Of a stretch of DNA of 64,000 nucleotides, positions 39,981-50,699 are shown in pieces. The DNA comes from Agapetus fuscipes. Taxonomy: Eukaryota; Arthropoda; Insecta; Trichoptera; Glossosomatidae. The notes under the pieces are model-generated. The model saw only the letters and a program-made list of their open reading frames with translations, ran no database searches and was not told the origin of the DNA. Position numbers and translations under genes: made by a program. Location: contig OX637339.1 in NCBI GenBank assembly GCA_951799405.1, positions 6,262,001 through 6,326,000 of the forward strand, written 5' to 3'. The stretch's first letter is position 1, and the number at the start of each line of letters is the position of its first letter.

Positions 39981-40367
39981 TTGAACCATCCACTCGTATA
40001 ATAGAAATAAGAAGAATATGTATGCTTGTTTCTATCCTTTGGACCAAAAGGTTAAGTGGACTGGGTTATCTTTATTGTTTACAATCATCATTTTAATTAA
40101 GGTATAATAAATACAACAACAAATGAACCTATGTATAAATATTAACTTATGTTTTAATTACATTTTAAAAGCTATTTTATAAATATAATTTTCTATCGAA
40201 AGCAATGAAAATTCATTTAGCTACACTCATTGAAAATTAGCAGGGAAGAAGTATTGAAAGGTACGTATTTTAAAACACAATAAAAAGTTTTAAAAACCAC
40301 TTCATAATCCTCACGTAATTTTTTTAGAACAATTTAAGGAAGTATAAAACATTTTATAAAAACATAT
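39981..40367. other. No gene or repeat recognised
   Basis: AT-rich. Confidence 0.4.
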
Positions 40368-40632
40368 TGACCGGTCGGTAATCAAGAGATTAAAGCTACA
40401 GACTCGTAATCAAAAGGTCATGGGTTCCCGATGAAAAATAACAATATAATCATTTGTTTTCAAAAAATGTTCTTCGCTCGGTTGAAAACTTCATTTGAAT
40501 TTACCAAAAGGTCCATTCTGCCTTGTAACAACAGGGCCTTACTTGAGAAATTGACAATCAAGCTCGCAAGAGGTTCACACAAAAACAGCGCTTACCAAAT
40601 AAATCATCCTGAAATTTATAAGGATCCTTAGA
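40368..40632 (+). repeat. SINE1a copy
   Basis: Head GACCGGTCGGTAATCAAGAG, ACAGACTCGTAATCAAAAGG, body TGTTCTTCGCTCGGTTGAAA, AATCAAGCTCGCAAGAGG, then CACACAAAAACAGCGCTTAC and AAATAAATCATCCTGAAAT (CR1/L2-like tail). Confidence 0.75.
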
Positions 40633-40740
40633 AATCAATTACAAAATAAACTTTGCTTTCTTTGTAGCAACCTCAACCGGTGACTTTACAATTTCAATTG
40701 TATTAATTGTAGATGCATTCATTTTGTAATCGTTCTTCTT

Positions 40741-40930
40741 AAAATATAAAAATAAAAACAATTTAGTTTTCGATTACGGCGAGTACATTACAATTCCACG
40801 ATCGGTTTCACAAACAATCCGTTTGCATCTTCAGGTGGCTAAATAAGTATTTATTTAATAAATACTTCGTCGAGGAATTATACCATACTCGCCGTAATCG
40901 AAAACAATATTGTTTTTATTTTTATATTTT
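40741..40930 (-). ncRNA. Hammerhead ribozyme module between inverted repeats
   Basis: Minus strand: stem I CCAC (40838-40835) with GTGG (40799-40796), CTGAAGA (40834-40828), one U, stem II GCAAAC/GTTTGT, GAAA (40809-40806), CCGA, then U and C before the predicted cut. This is the full type I order with a one-pair helix III. It lies between inverted arms 40741-40801 and 40867-40930 (GTTTTCGATTACGGCGAGTA in common). Penelope-like retroelements are the known carriers of such modules. Confidence 0.65.
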
Positions 40931-41289
40931 ACAATTTCAATGTTATTTGTGTGGAGTTTAGTGGATTGTTGAAAAAACGGCTTTCTATAAATATTAACAT
41001 TAGATTTCGTAAAATATATTCTATGATAAGGCGTGCTATAATAGATCGCTGATTTTGATGTCCCTTCTGACAGCATTATTAAATCCTTCTTTGTAATGGT
41101 ACCAAACTGGACTCTTCACGATCTCGTCCACCTTGTTTTTGCCTGAAAACAAAGAAGATTGTTATAAATTAGTTATTTATACTACTGTCAAGTAATGAGT
41201 GTCATTGTAGCATGAGCCGAATGTCACGATTAACAGCTGGAATGTTACAATGGCTTATATCATGCAGAGGCATACGATACATTTTTTAA
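40931..41289. other. No gene or repeat recognised
   Basis: Nothing supported. Confidence 0.4.
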
Positions 41290-41470
41290 ACTGACGAACA
41301 ATACTGTAAAAAATTGGTTCACTTTTGTGAATGTCACCACAGTTTCAAGGAATATCGACGTTCCCAGGTTTATGTTTGTTTACGTTTTTATATTGTAAAT
41401 GCTCATGCAGCGTGTGAACGTCATGATCTTACATGTGATGCTTTTAAGCGTGTTTGTTTTAACTGTTACA
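41290..41470 (+). repeat. Family A repeat, strongly diverged
   Basis: AAAAATTGGTTCACTTTTGT, AATGTCACCACAGTTTCAAG, TTTATATTGTAAATGCTCAT follow the consensus order. Confidence 0.5.
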
Positions 41471-41780
41471 ACTTATAACTTTTTTCGATTTAAACATTAA
41501 TTTAAAAACAATAATAATCTTGGCTAAAAAAATTATGATTTTATCGAATAGAAACGGTGTGGTTTCTAGGAGAATAGTAGAAGCATTATAAACATTAATC
41601 TCGAGTAATTTATTTGCCGTAGATGAGGAGATAATGAGCTAAGCCGAGGAGACAGACGTTATGAGAGACCCAACATTTGTAATTAACAATGGTGGCATTA
41701 AGAACGGAGCACACAGACTTTAGCACATTAAATTTTCTTTGTCGAAATTTAAATGTCATTTTTTTTAATTTACAAACATT

Positions 41781-42125
41781 GGTCTATAGCTCAGGTGGTA
41801 GAGTGCTTGCATTCCATGCCGGAAGCTCGGGTTCGAATCCCACCGAGGGTGTCAGAAATGATTTCCCGTTTCGGTGTTTATTTCAAACCCCAAAATAAAA
41901 TACCGGCAAGGTTTACTCAGCCTTCACAAGAAATGAGTACCAGCACTCTCGGGAGCTGGGAAACCTCCACTTCAACTGAAGTGGTTGGCGTAAGGCCGGC
42001 CCCCTTACCTGTAAAAATAAATAGGTTCAACTCGCCACATGCGACCCCTTCGGGGATAACGCGGCAAGAAGTTACACTATATGTGTAGCTTAGTTGCGTT
42101 GCGTTTGCGTTGCGGTGAATTAAGT
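41781..42125 (+). repeat. SINE2, full length (reference copy)
   Basis: tRNA-like head TGGTCTATAGCTCAGGTGGT, AGAGTGCTTGCATTCCATGC, B box GGGTTCGAATCCCACCGAGG. Body GATTTCCCGTTTCGGTGTTT, ACCGGCAAGG, GAGCTGGGAAACCTCC, GTGGTTGGCGTAAGGCCGGC; 3' region CGCCACATGCGACCCCTTCG, AAGAAGTTACACTATATGTG, GTAGCTTAGTTGCGTTGCG. Confidence 0.85.
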
Positions 42126-42146
42126 AAGTATCTGTCATTACATGAG

Positions 42147-42640
42147 TCCATGATCGGCTGCAAATGGCTTTCAATGCTGCTGCCAGGGCAATTTTTCGAC
42201 AGGGAAAGAGCTGTCATATTTCGCCACTGCTGAGAGAACTGCACTGGCTGAGGGTCCGAGAGAGGGTGGAATTTAAGTTGTGTCTCACTGTGCATAGGGC
42301 CCTGAACGGCACTGCACCCCCATGTCTCGCTGAGCTATGCTCTGTCGATGGGACTTCAAAAAGACCACTACGCTCTGCCCTTACTGCTGTCAACAAGGTT
42401 ATAGTGCCCAATAGAGCAAACACATCAAACTTTGCAGACAGAAGCTTTGCGGTGGCCGGGCCGGTGGCCTGGAACAATTTACCCATCGGCGTTCGCGCGA
42501 ACCAGCCTACCACCACCTTCAGAAAGGAACTGAAGACACTACTTTTCTCGAGAAGCCATGGCGCCCTTGAGATGGTCCTGGACCATTAAATGGCGCCACA
42601 GGAAAGAAATCATCCATCATCATCATCATCATCATCCATT
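42147..42640 (+). mobile_element. CR1/L2-like LINE 3' end, second family
   Basis: A 141-codon frame starting 42164 reads NAAARAIFRQGKSCHISPLL, RELHWLRVRERVEFKLCLTV, ALNGTAPPCLAELC, ADRSFAVAGPVAWNNLPIGV, FRKELKTLLFSRSHG. Same C-terminal fold as the 33954 copy but clearly diverged. The 3' end carries a (CAT)n tail at 42607-42640. 5'-truncated. Confidence 0.8.
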
Positions 42641-42964
42641 GACTCAACGCATGAATTGACAAAGAAAATTGTGACGTCGCACGGCCGGGTTGCAAGTTAA
42701 AAGGCGATCAAATATTTTGTTATTGGTTGCCAAGGACTGTTGTCCTCTACCAGTGGGACATTGCCCGCCGAGAAATAAGTTCTAATTTCTAATAAGTGGT
42801 ACACTTTTGGTAATGATGCTCCTATTTCAAGAAATTAAAACAAAATAAACACAAACAAATGAACCCAGCAACTCTTGCCGAGTATCTATCGACTTGATAT
42901 ATAATCACAAAATAAGATGGAAACAAACAATTAGCGACTTTCTTGTTGTATTATATTGTTCTAA
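42641..42964. repeat. Low-copy repeat shared with 57885
   Basis: TCGCACGGCCGGGTTGCAAG and AAATATTTTGTTATTGGTTG recur at 57893-57960 (TCGCACGGCCGGGTTAGG). Nature unknown. Confidence 0.4.
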
Positions 42965-43222
42965 TCAAATCAAATCTAATCTAAGTTGCAAAGATATGTT
43001 ACATTGGAGATTCACATTACATGCATTTTCACAACCAGACACGAACAAGTTCGCGCTTGCACATGCCGCATGTGAACCTACAACACAAAAACCAAATCTC
43101 AAATGGGCATACACCCTGCAACTCTTACCGTCCTTCCCTGAGACAGGGGTGACATTGGCAAAGTGAACCATTTTTACAGCATGGGTGGTCAGCCAAATAC
43201 CAACCTATAAGTCAAGGAACAA
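42965..43222 (-). repeat. Family A repeat, full length
   Basis: AATCTAATCTAAGTTGC at the tail side to AACCTATAAGTCAAGGAAC. Confidence 0.8.
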
Positions 43223-43333
43223 AAAAAAAATGTGGTAATGGAAATTTCTTACGTTTGTAACTACTTCTCAATATATCCTCTTAGGCGAAAACGTTCTGAC
43301 TTTCGATGGAAAATATTTTTTCCATTCCATGTG

Positions 43334-43385
43334 AGAAATTTTGATGTTGATGGAAAATATTTTTTTCATCAACATCAAAATTTCT
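43334..43385. repeat. Perfect 19-bp hairpin
   Basis: AGAAATTTTGATGTTGATG (43334-43352) pairs perfectly with 43367-43385 around a 14-base AT loop. Confidence 0.85.
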
Positions 43386-43473
43386 AACAGTGTGCATCGC
43401 TCTTAGCTCAGTACTACGACGGGCAAACAATCGTGGCGTTTCCGCTCCGCGTCCGCGCAAAGCTCTACGCAAA

Positions 43474-44275
43474 TTTGTACAACGTGATTAGCAATACAAT
43501 TGTTGGGCGTAGACCCCGCTACGACGGTCTACGGATCATGCAATGAAGGAATCATCACTCCTATTTTATTTATCTGTATCCAAGTTACATATCGTTACAA
43601 ATTTCTACAACGTGATTAGCAATAGAATTGTTGGGCGTAGATCCCGCTACGATGGTATACGCGTTTGTACAACGTGATGACCAATACCATTGTTACGATA
43701 GTCTACCCCGCTATGATAGTCTACGGAATTTTACAACTTGATTAGCAATGCGATTGTTGGGCGTAGACCCCACTGCGATGGTGTACGGATTTGTACACCG
43801 TGATAATCAATACAATTGTTAGGCGTAGACACCACTACGATCGTCTACGGATTGTACACCGTGATTATCAATACAATCGTTAGGCGTAGACATCACTACG
43901 ATCGTCTACGGATTTGTACACCGTGATTATCAATACAATCGTTAGGCGTAGACATAGTCTACGGAATTTTACAACTTGATTAGCAATGCGATTCTCGGGC
44001 GTAGACCTCACTGCGATGGTCTACGGATTTGTACACCGTGATTATCAATACAATCGTTAGGCGTAGACACCACTTCGATCGTCTACGGATTTGTACACCG
44101 TGATTATTTATCAATACACTCGTTAGGCGTTGAAACCACTACGATCGTCTACGGATTTGTACACCGTGATTATCAATACAATCGTTGGGTGTAGAGTGTA
44201 GACCCCACTACCATGGTATACGGAATCATACAAAGTGTTTAGCAATGTACGGTTTACGCATCACACAATGGATCA
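43474..44275 (+). repeat. 62-bp satellite with internal palindrome
   Basis: Unit: CGTAGACnCCACTACGATnG, TCTACGGATTTGTACACCG, TGATTATCAATACAATCGTT, AGG. Clear 61-62-bp spacing at 43787, 43849 and 43910. CGTAGAC...GTCTACG in each unit can fold. Edge units are diverged, and a longer flanking segment (GGAATCATCACTCC/GGAATCAGTACTC) occurs near both ends. Confidence 0.85.
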
Positions 44276-45164
44276 AGGAATCAGTACTCTTGTTTCATTT
44301 ATCTAAATCTTCAAAGATTTGTATTGTAACACATCTGGGTTGAGCTTTTATAAGTTATAATGTGGTTACAGAATCAGGATTAAAAATATATGTACAAAAC
44401 GTTTTACAGATGAACTACACATCGCCAACTACTCTTTCATTGAGCAATTTTAAGTTGATTCAAGAAATCCGTCGGCATGTGTATTTCTTCACATTCTGTA
44501 ACCACATACTCGTACCAAGTTTTTATTTTTATTTTTCACTTTAAAACTTGTCAGGGGCACTTTACAAATTTTGACTTAAGTTTTAACACTGAATCTGTCT
44601 GAGTTTATGGAAATATCATTCTCGAAATTGATAAAAGCAAGTCGAAAATATTTGATGTGAAATAAACGCTTCACTTGTGAAAATAAACTGTAAAAAAATA
44701 TACCTTGTCATAAAAATGGATTTCCACTGTGTAAATATACAAACCCTAAAAAGCTTTCAACAATGCTAGCTGAGTTCAATCGATAATAATATTTCCGTTA
44801 CGTTGAAATTTAAGACTTTGCCACTGTGCCACCGGGTCGAATTTCAATCAAATATAGCGCGAATTGGCAAATTGAGAGGGAAATTTCATTGTCAATATCG
44901 CTTATTAAAATTTGAGTCCCTATCGGCCGCGGCATTCGCGCCAACAATGGATTATCGCTCGTTGTGCTCGGCGAACATTCGTGCGATGAAGTGGGCGCCT
45001 CGGGACATTCGATCCAGGATAATTCCAACCAGAGCCCCGATACAAAATGAAGTTTTAAATTGATTGCAAATTTTAATTGCGCGAATGAATTTTGATTGGT
45101 TTTTGATACTGATATAATTTTGATTTTAATTATTTTTGCATTGAAATTATGAATGGAACCGGCA
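44276..45164. promoter_or_regulatory. Single-copy region, possible conserved element
   Basis: 44805-45030 is of balanced composition (GTGCCACCGGGTCGAATTTC, CCTATCGGCCGCGGCATTCG) with open frames on both strands (86 and 72 codons) but no recognisable domain. It may be regulatory, coding or neither. Confidence 0.2.
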
Positions 45165-45430
45165 TTTATTGTAGGTGTTTTTTTTTATCGTTACGAAATC
45201 ATTGCCGGACAAAAAAACGGATCGAAGAACCACTAAGAAAAGTTAACACAGTGTTTGGAGAGCTAGTATTTGCAGTTGCTGGTCTCCAGGCCTGGAACCA
45301 CTTGCCTCATCATGTGAGAGATAGAGGACCATGGGAAATGCACTGAAGACAAGCAAGTTCTGGCATCATTTGCACAAGCGCTTTTGGAGAGACTACATCA
45401 CGAAACGGCGTCATCATCGTCAGCATCATT
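45165..45430 (+). mobile_element. CR1/L2-like LINE remnant
   Basis: Decayed frame retains NTVFGELVFAVAGLQAWNHL and PHHVRD, corresponding to DRSFAVAGPVAWNNLP of the 42147 copy. It ends in ATCATCGTCAGCATCATT. Confidence 0.6.
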
Positions 45431-45858
45431 AAAGAATGCCTCGAATATAAGATTTTTAATAAAACACATGTTTTTTTAAGAAGTAATGTATTTTATACCT
45501 CTTTTTGCAGCAGTTTTAGGCGAGCATGCGACGATCCGACCAAAGAAGTCTTTCATCACCTGAAAAGATGAAAAAGAAATGTATAAGCATTAAAAAATAC
45601 AAAAACAGTTTACAGTCTTATGAAGGGGAAAATACATAATGAGAAATGAGGAATATTAGCTCCTATATCTCATTATACAGGGAAGAATTAAGGGATGACG
45701 AGCTGTAAGTCAAAAGAGAACATCTTGGTTGAAGAACCTGAGGCAGTGGTATACAAGAAGCACAATATCCCTCTTTCGTGCAGCAGTATAGTTGATGATT
45801 TTTAATAATCGCAATTTTAACTGAACAAATACAAGGTGGAGGAAGAAAGAAAGGGGAC
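45431..45858. other. No gene or repeat recognised
   Basis: Nothing supported. Confidence 0.35.
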
Positions 45859-47252
45859 TGTAACTGTAACTGTAACTGTAACTCTGTCGCCATTCCGCTA
45901 GGGGTGGCCAGAGCCTCTGCAGAGTTGCCTCCATTTTTTCCTATCCTTACATACCTCTTTCAATTCATTCATATCCATCACCTTTTTCATGCATTTTCTT
46001 CTTTTACGCTCACTTTGTATATCCCATTCTTTCACAATCTCCTCAATCTGATCACTCCATACTTTTCTCGGTCGTCCCTTCCCTCTTTTTCCTTTCACAC
46101 TTTCTTTGTATACATACTTTGTCAGTCTATCATCGTTCATTCTTTCCACATGCCCAAACCATCTCATCACATTCTTTTGTACCTTAACTTTCACATCCTC
46201 TTTCAAATTACATTCTTTTTTTACCCATTCATTCCTAACTCTATCCCTCAGAGTTTTTCCTGTCATGCTTCTCAAATGCTTCATTTCCACCGTACATACT
46301 TTACTCATTTCGCTATCATTCACTGTCCATGCTTCACTTCCATACATCAAAGTCGGTAACAATATGCCATTGTGTACCGCCATTCTCAGATCCATCGTCA
46401 ATCGCTTGTTCTTTGCTATTCTTCCTATTGCACCGACCACTTGCTTGCCCTTACACATCCTATTCTCAAGTTCTCTTGTCATCTTTCCATTCTTCTCAAA
46501 CATACTTCCCAAGTATCTAAATTCATCCACAATTTAAACTTTCGTACCATTCAACATGAACGTGCATTCTTCATTTTCATCCATTCTGTTAAAAATCAGT
46601 ACTTTCGTCTTACTTGCATTAATTTTCAACTTGTTCACACACAGAGCATGGTTCAGACTAGAGAGCATTGCCTGAAGTTCCGCTGCTGAATCAGCAATTA
46701 ATACTGCGTCATCAGCATAAAGCAGAACTCCGACTTTTCTCTCTCCAATCTGTATGTTATGCCCTTCCAGATTCGCTTGTTTAACACAATGATCCATGAT
46801 TATATTGAATAACCATGGGCTCATTATGCAACCCTGTCTCACACCCTTGTACACATTAAAATACTCGCTGTATTCTCCATCCACCCTGACACACGCCCTG
46901 CTATTAAGATAGATGGCGCGTATCGCGTTCAGAAGTGCTTTGTTCACACCATACCTCTCAAGCACACACCACATCATACTTCTATCCACCGAGTCGAAGG
47001 CTTTCTCAAGATCTAAGAAAGCCGCGTAGACCTTTTTATTTACGGCTAGCTGTTTTCGACTATCTGTCGAAGCGCGAATATCTGGTCTACGCAACCTCTT
47101 TCCGGCATAAAGCCAGATTGTATATCTGAGACCTTCTCCTGGGTGGATAATCTTACCCTATGGATAAGAATCTTGCATAGCACTTTACCTGGCACACTAA
47201 GAAGGCTAATCGGTCTGAAGTTACGGCAGTCTTTTTTGTCACCTTTACCTTA
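45859..47252 (-). mobile_element. RTE-type LINE copy 1, 5'-truncated and broken
   Basis: Minus strand from ~47252: RT N-terminal block (RNFRPISLLSVPGKVLCKIL; QSGFMPERGCVDQIFALRQ), VYAAFLDLEKAFDSVDRSM, VRQGCIMSPWLFNIIMD, catalytic VLLYADDAVLIADS, FRYLGSMFEKNGKMTRELEN, LMYGSEAWTVNDSEM, RWFGHVERMNDDRL, KWRQLCRGSGHP. A one-base deletion near 47053 shifts the frame, and a nonsense TAA at about 46531 replaces the Glu seen in copy 2. The 3' end, GGCCACCCCTAGCGGAATGG, runs into a (GTTACA)n tail. The endonuclease is missing. Confidence 0.9.
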
Positions 47253-47474
47253 AGGGGAAAAGTTGAAAAAACTGCCTAAAGAAATTTCTGCCTTAGACAA
47301 CAATCAATTGGTTTCCTGAAACAAATGGATCTATTATTTGTAATAATTTCATGGGTCGGTAGCACAACAAGTAGAAAATAACTGATATGGGATAAATAAT
47401 ACCATCAGAGGAGTATTGTTTCCCAGAAATCGAGTAGTGGCCTCTGTTATTTGCTGGGAATAAAATAGATTGCA
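47253..47474. other. No gene or repeat recognised
   Basis: Nothing supported. Confidence 0.3.
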
Positions 47475-48475
47475 AATAAGGGTAAGAGTGGGGAGAGGTA
47501 CGGTAAGGACAAGAGGAAATAAAGGGTAAAAACCGGGTATAGAAAGAGTAAGAGTAGGGTATAGGAAAAATAACGGCTAGGGTAAGGATGAAGTTGGGGT
47601 ACGAGTAGATTAAGTGTAGGGTAAGAGTAAGGTTAGGATAAGAGTGGAATTAGGTTACAAATGGAGTAAGGGTAAGAGTAGGGTAATGGTAAGAAAACAG
47701 CTAAGGCTAGGGTAAAGTAAGGGTAAGAGTGGGGTTAGGAAAAGAGTAGAGCTAGGGTAAGGGTGAAGTTAGGGTAAGAATGGGGTAAAAAAGGTGTAAG
47801 AGTAGTGTTATGATAAGAGTAATGAGCAGTATTCAAGGTAAAAATAGCCATAATGATCGTCGAAAGATTCACAAAAAGAAGAAGAAAGATGAGATTAAAT
47901 AATGGGTGCGATCAGGATACGAGAGAGGTTAGGGTAAAATTGAGGTAAGGGGTTTTAAGGTACGAGTAGAGTAGACTAAGAGCAGTTGTAGGGTAAGAGT
48001 AAGAGAACGGCTGGAGTAAGGGTAAAATTAGAGTAAGAGTGGAGTATGGGTAAGTTTCGAGTAATGGTAGAGTAAGTATAGGGTAAACGTGGTATAAGGG
48101 TAGTTCTAACATAAGATTAAAACAAGGGTAAGATTAAAGTAAGGGTGCTGTTAGGGTAAAAGTCAGGTTAGGGTATAAGTGGAGCGAATGAAGAGCAGTG
48201 GTAGGATAAGGGTAAGAGAACGACTAAAGAAAGAGTACAATTAGGGTAAGAGTGGAGTATGGGTAAGAGTAAAGTAAGGGTCAGAGTTAAGGTAGAGTAA
48301 GGGTAAAGTAAAGGTAAGTATCTAGTAATGGTATGGTAAGAATTGGGTAAACGTGGTATAAAGGTAGTGTTAGCATAAGAGTGAAGTTAGGGTAAGAGTT
48401 AAGCAAGGGTGCGGTTAGGGTAAGAGTCAGGTTAGGGTAAGAGTGGGGAAAGGGGTTAGGGTAAGAGTGTGGTCG
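47475..48475 (+). repeat. C-poor GGGTAAGAGTA-type degenerate array
   Basis: About 1 kb built from hexamer-like words GGGTAA, GAGTAA, GGTTAG and AGAGTG, almost without C on the plus strand. TTAGGGTAAGAGT recurs many times. It resembles degenerate telomere-type sequence without being pure TTAGG or TTAGGG. Confidence 0.8.
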
Positions 48476-48671
48476 CAGTTAGAGAAGCACTACCCAGGGA
48501 GGCAACTAATGCGGCCGCAGACAACGCATTACCGGCAACCATGAAAAATGACCGCGCCCAAATTGCCGGGATTTGGTTTGCGCGAAGAAAATAGGGTTGC
48601 ACCAAATAGCAATAATACAAATATACATTTGATACCGGACCGGATATATTTTAATATACTTCGGGACAGAA

Positions 48672-48745
48672 AAAGAAGAGACGCATCTTTGGAGATACCG
48701 GCCACCCCAAGTGGAACGGTGGCAGAATACAGTATAGAACAAAGG
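48672..48745 (+). mobile_element. RTE-type LINE terminus fragment
   Basis: GAGACGCATCTTTGGAGATA, CCGGCCACCCCAAGTGGAAC, GGTGGCAGAATACAG correspond to the RTE 3' end (compare 31945-32020). Confidence 0.55.
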
Positions 48746-48757
48746 TTTGGGTTTTAA

Positions 48758-48872
48758 TCCGAAAGTACACAAACAGCATTTGTAAGCGCGAACTTACACA
48801 AGTCTGTGGGCAAAAATTAAATATGAATTTTAAACGTTAATATATCTTTGCAACTTAGATTATAGATTATAG
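48758..48872 (+). repeat. Family A tail half
   Basis: CACAAACAGCATTTGTAAGC to CTTTGCAACTTAGATTATAG. Confidence 0.7.
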
Positions 48873-48985
48873 CTTCATCGTCGAAGAAGAGACACGTCTC
48901 CTGATGCACCTACGGATACTTTAACTTCGACAAAACGTTGAGGAACCCGTTCTTCTCTGGAACGCGGTTCATAACACCAGTTTTT
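48873..48985 (+). repeat. Hammerhead-type repeat, decayed core
   Basis: GAAGAAGAGACACGTCTC, CTGATGC (48901-48907), then CTTCGACAAAACGTTGAGGA. Core changes (CTGATGC; CAAAA for GAAA) argue against activity. Confidence 0.5.
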
Positions 48986-49014
48986 ACAATTCTAAACCAA
49001 ATGTTAGACGACTG

Positions 49015-49378
49015 TATTTTTTTTTTTAAATCTTGTGCGGGAGACTCCCTAGATTTCAGAGACTCTAGGGGTCTATGACACTTATTGAAGTGCCTCAGAG
49101 GTATTTTACGAGCTTGGTCGTCGCTATAAAGCGCCAATACTCAAGCAAGACCCAGTTGCTGTAAGGCAGGATGGACTTTTAGTGACCGGTCATTGGTAAA
49201 GGTTTTATGAATTTTTCAATCCAGCAAATAGCATATTTGAAAATATAAATTTTAATTAATCAAAAAAATTATAAAATTAAGAAAATATAAATGTTTTTTT
49301 TTTTTGCTCCGCCGGGATTCGAACCCACAACCTTTCCATTTTCAAGTCCAAAGTGTTGCCACTGAACTAAAAACCGGT
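49015..49378 (-). repeat. SINE1b copy with Jockey-like tail
   Basis: Minus strand: GACCGGTTTTTAGTTCAGTG, B box GGGTTCGAATCCCGGCGG, CTTTACCAATGACCGGTCAC, GACCAAGCTCGTA, then AATACCTCTGAGGCACTTC, GGGAGTCTCCCGCACAAG and an A tract. Confidence 0.8.
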
Positions 49379-49776
49379 CTAAAAATTCTAATTTGAAATA
49401 ATTTATTTTCAATTTATTAAAATCAAGCACAACCCTGTTGAAGTCCTTGAAGTATTTTCCATTTACGCAGAAGATTGGCCATGATTGCATTGTTTGCGAG
49501 GACGGGGCGGCGAGGTGGGGGGTGGTGGGGGCAGGAGGGGGCAGCTAGAGAACTTGCGAAACCATTTGTCCTGAATCCAGAAAAACAATTACCCTCATAG
49601 GTGAGTACTATGAGAGTCACTATCACTGCAGGACCGGAAGAAGGTATAGTTTTTTTTTTCAAAAAATATTATGTCAATTTTTGACTCATTAATGAGTTTG
49701 ATACTCCGAGTTAAAGGATACTGTGCCAAGACATTGGTACAGGGAAAATATCATGATCACCCTGGTTGTAATAGTA
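49379..49776. other. Spacer with G-rich segment
   Basis: 49500-49550 (GGACGGGGCGGCGAGGTGGG and GGTGGTGGGGGCAGGAGGGG) is G-rich. No gene supported. Confidence 0.4.
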
Positions 49777-49885
49777 GGGTAACGATACCTGGAAGGTAAA
49801 ACTGAATAAGTGACATGGGTTTCTCAGATAAATGCACCTTTTTTCAACGAGTTAAAACACTGCATAAGTGTGAAAATCTGTAGTT
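49777..49885 (-). mobile_element. Family D MITE fragment
   Basis: CGATACCTGGAAGGTAAAAC, ACATGGGTTTCTCAGATAAA is the complement of the right end of 20650-20915. Confidence 0.6.
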
Positions 49886-49902
49886 TTTTTTTTATGAGCT
49901 AA

Positions 49903-50152
49903 TCTAAATATAAATCTCAGTTGCAAAGATATGTATCATTTGAGATTCATATTAAATGCATTCCCACAAGCAGACATGCATAATTTAGCGCTCACACATG
50001 CCGCATGTGGGCCTACAATATAAAATTCCCAACCTCAAATAAACATAAGCCCTGCAACTCTTGCCCACCTAAAACAGGGGTGACATTGGCAAAGTGAACC
50101 ATTTTTTACAGTATGGGTGGTCAGCCTCATACCAACCTATAAGTCAAGGAAT
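49903..50152 (-). repeat. Family A repeat
   Basis: ATATAAATCTCAGTTGCAAA to ACCAACCTATAAGTCAAGGA. Confidence 0.75.
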
Positions 50153-50214
50153 AAGGAAACTTCCTTATAATTAATAATAATCAAATAAATATAATGTTTT
50201 AATTCACCTTTTTA

Positions 50215-50430
50215 TTATTTTATTTTAAATATTTCTAACAGTTTTCGCCTAAAAAGGCATCCTCAGGACAAATATATTCATTATATTATATATTTATTAT
50301 ACAAGCATATATATTCCTTATAATTAGTTCAATAACGTTGAGAAGTTACTCCGAGTGATTTTTTTTTCCACGATTTCTCGAAGCAGTGAATCAGCACTTT
50401 TTCAGTTTTACCGTTAAAGTGGCGATATTC
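50215..50430 (-). repeat. Penelope-like core and family D end
   Basis: Minus strand CTGAGGA (50266-50260), U, stem II GCC/GGC, GAAAA (50246-50242). No convincing stem I, so this is a partial core. 50355-50425 (CGATTTCTCGAAGCAGTGAA, TTTTACCGTTAAAGTGGCG) is the left end of a D MITE. Confidence 0.45.
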
Positions 50431-50434
50431 ACTA

Positions 50435-50560
50435 TGAAAATAATGCTGGAGAGATTTTTTCCGTGATCTGTTGCCGTGGTCTATAGGAGCTGGAGCTTCT
50501 GAACGTTTCACCCATGTCTATGATGGGCTTCTTCAGCGTGAAAGTGCACTGATGAAAATG
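50435..50560 (-). repeat. Penelope-like repeat with hammerhead-type core
   Basis: Minus strand CTGAAGA (50536-50530), stem II GCCCAT/ATGGGT, GAAA (50509-50506), CGTT. GATCTGTTGCCGTGGTCTAT and GAGCTGGAGCTTCTGAACG are shared with 38520. Confidence 0.55.
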
Positions 50561-50699
50561 TTCTTGATGAAAACTGTGATGAAAGTATGTGTACACTCTG
50601 AGTTTTAATGTGAAAAATGATGACACTATACGTATGAGTTGTGTTGTGGAGCAGCGACATCTGTTTACTTTACATGTGAAACTGTGGGGTATTTCAGCA

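Noticed and set aside
41781..41860. tRNA gene
   Set aside because: A and B boxes are clear, but the acceptor and anticodon stems do not pair and the same sequence heads a dispersed ~340-bp SINE. The same holds for the SINE1 and SINE3 heads and 61058-61130.
43474..44275. CRISPR-like array
   Set aside because: The whole 62-bp unit repeats, without unique spacers, in an animal genome. The same applies to 5350-7505 and 33131-33725.
46106..46537. Plus-strand Ser/Phe-rich frames of 105-189 codons at 45904-46689 and 55982-56767
   Set aside because: They are the antisense of the RTE reverse transcriptase frame.
47475..48475. True interstitial telomere
   Set aside because: The words vary too much (GGGTAA, GAGTAA, GGTTAG) and no run of pure TTAGG or TTAGGG is present; kept only as telomere-like.
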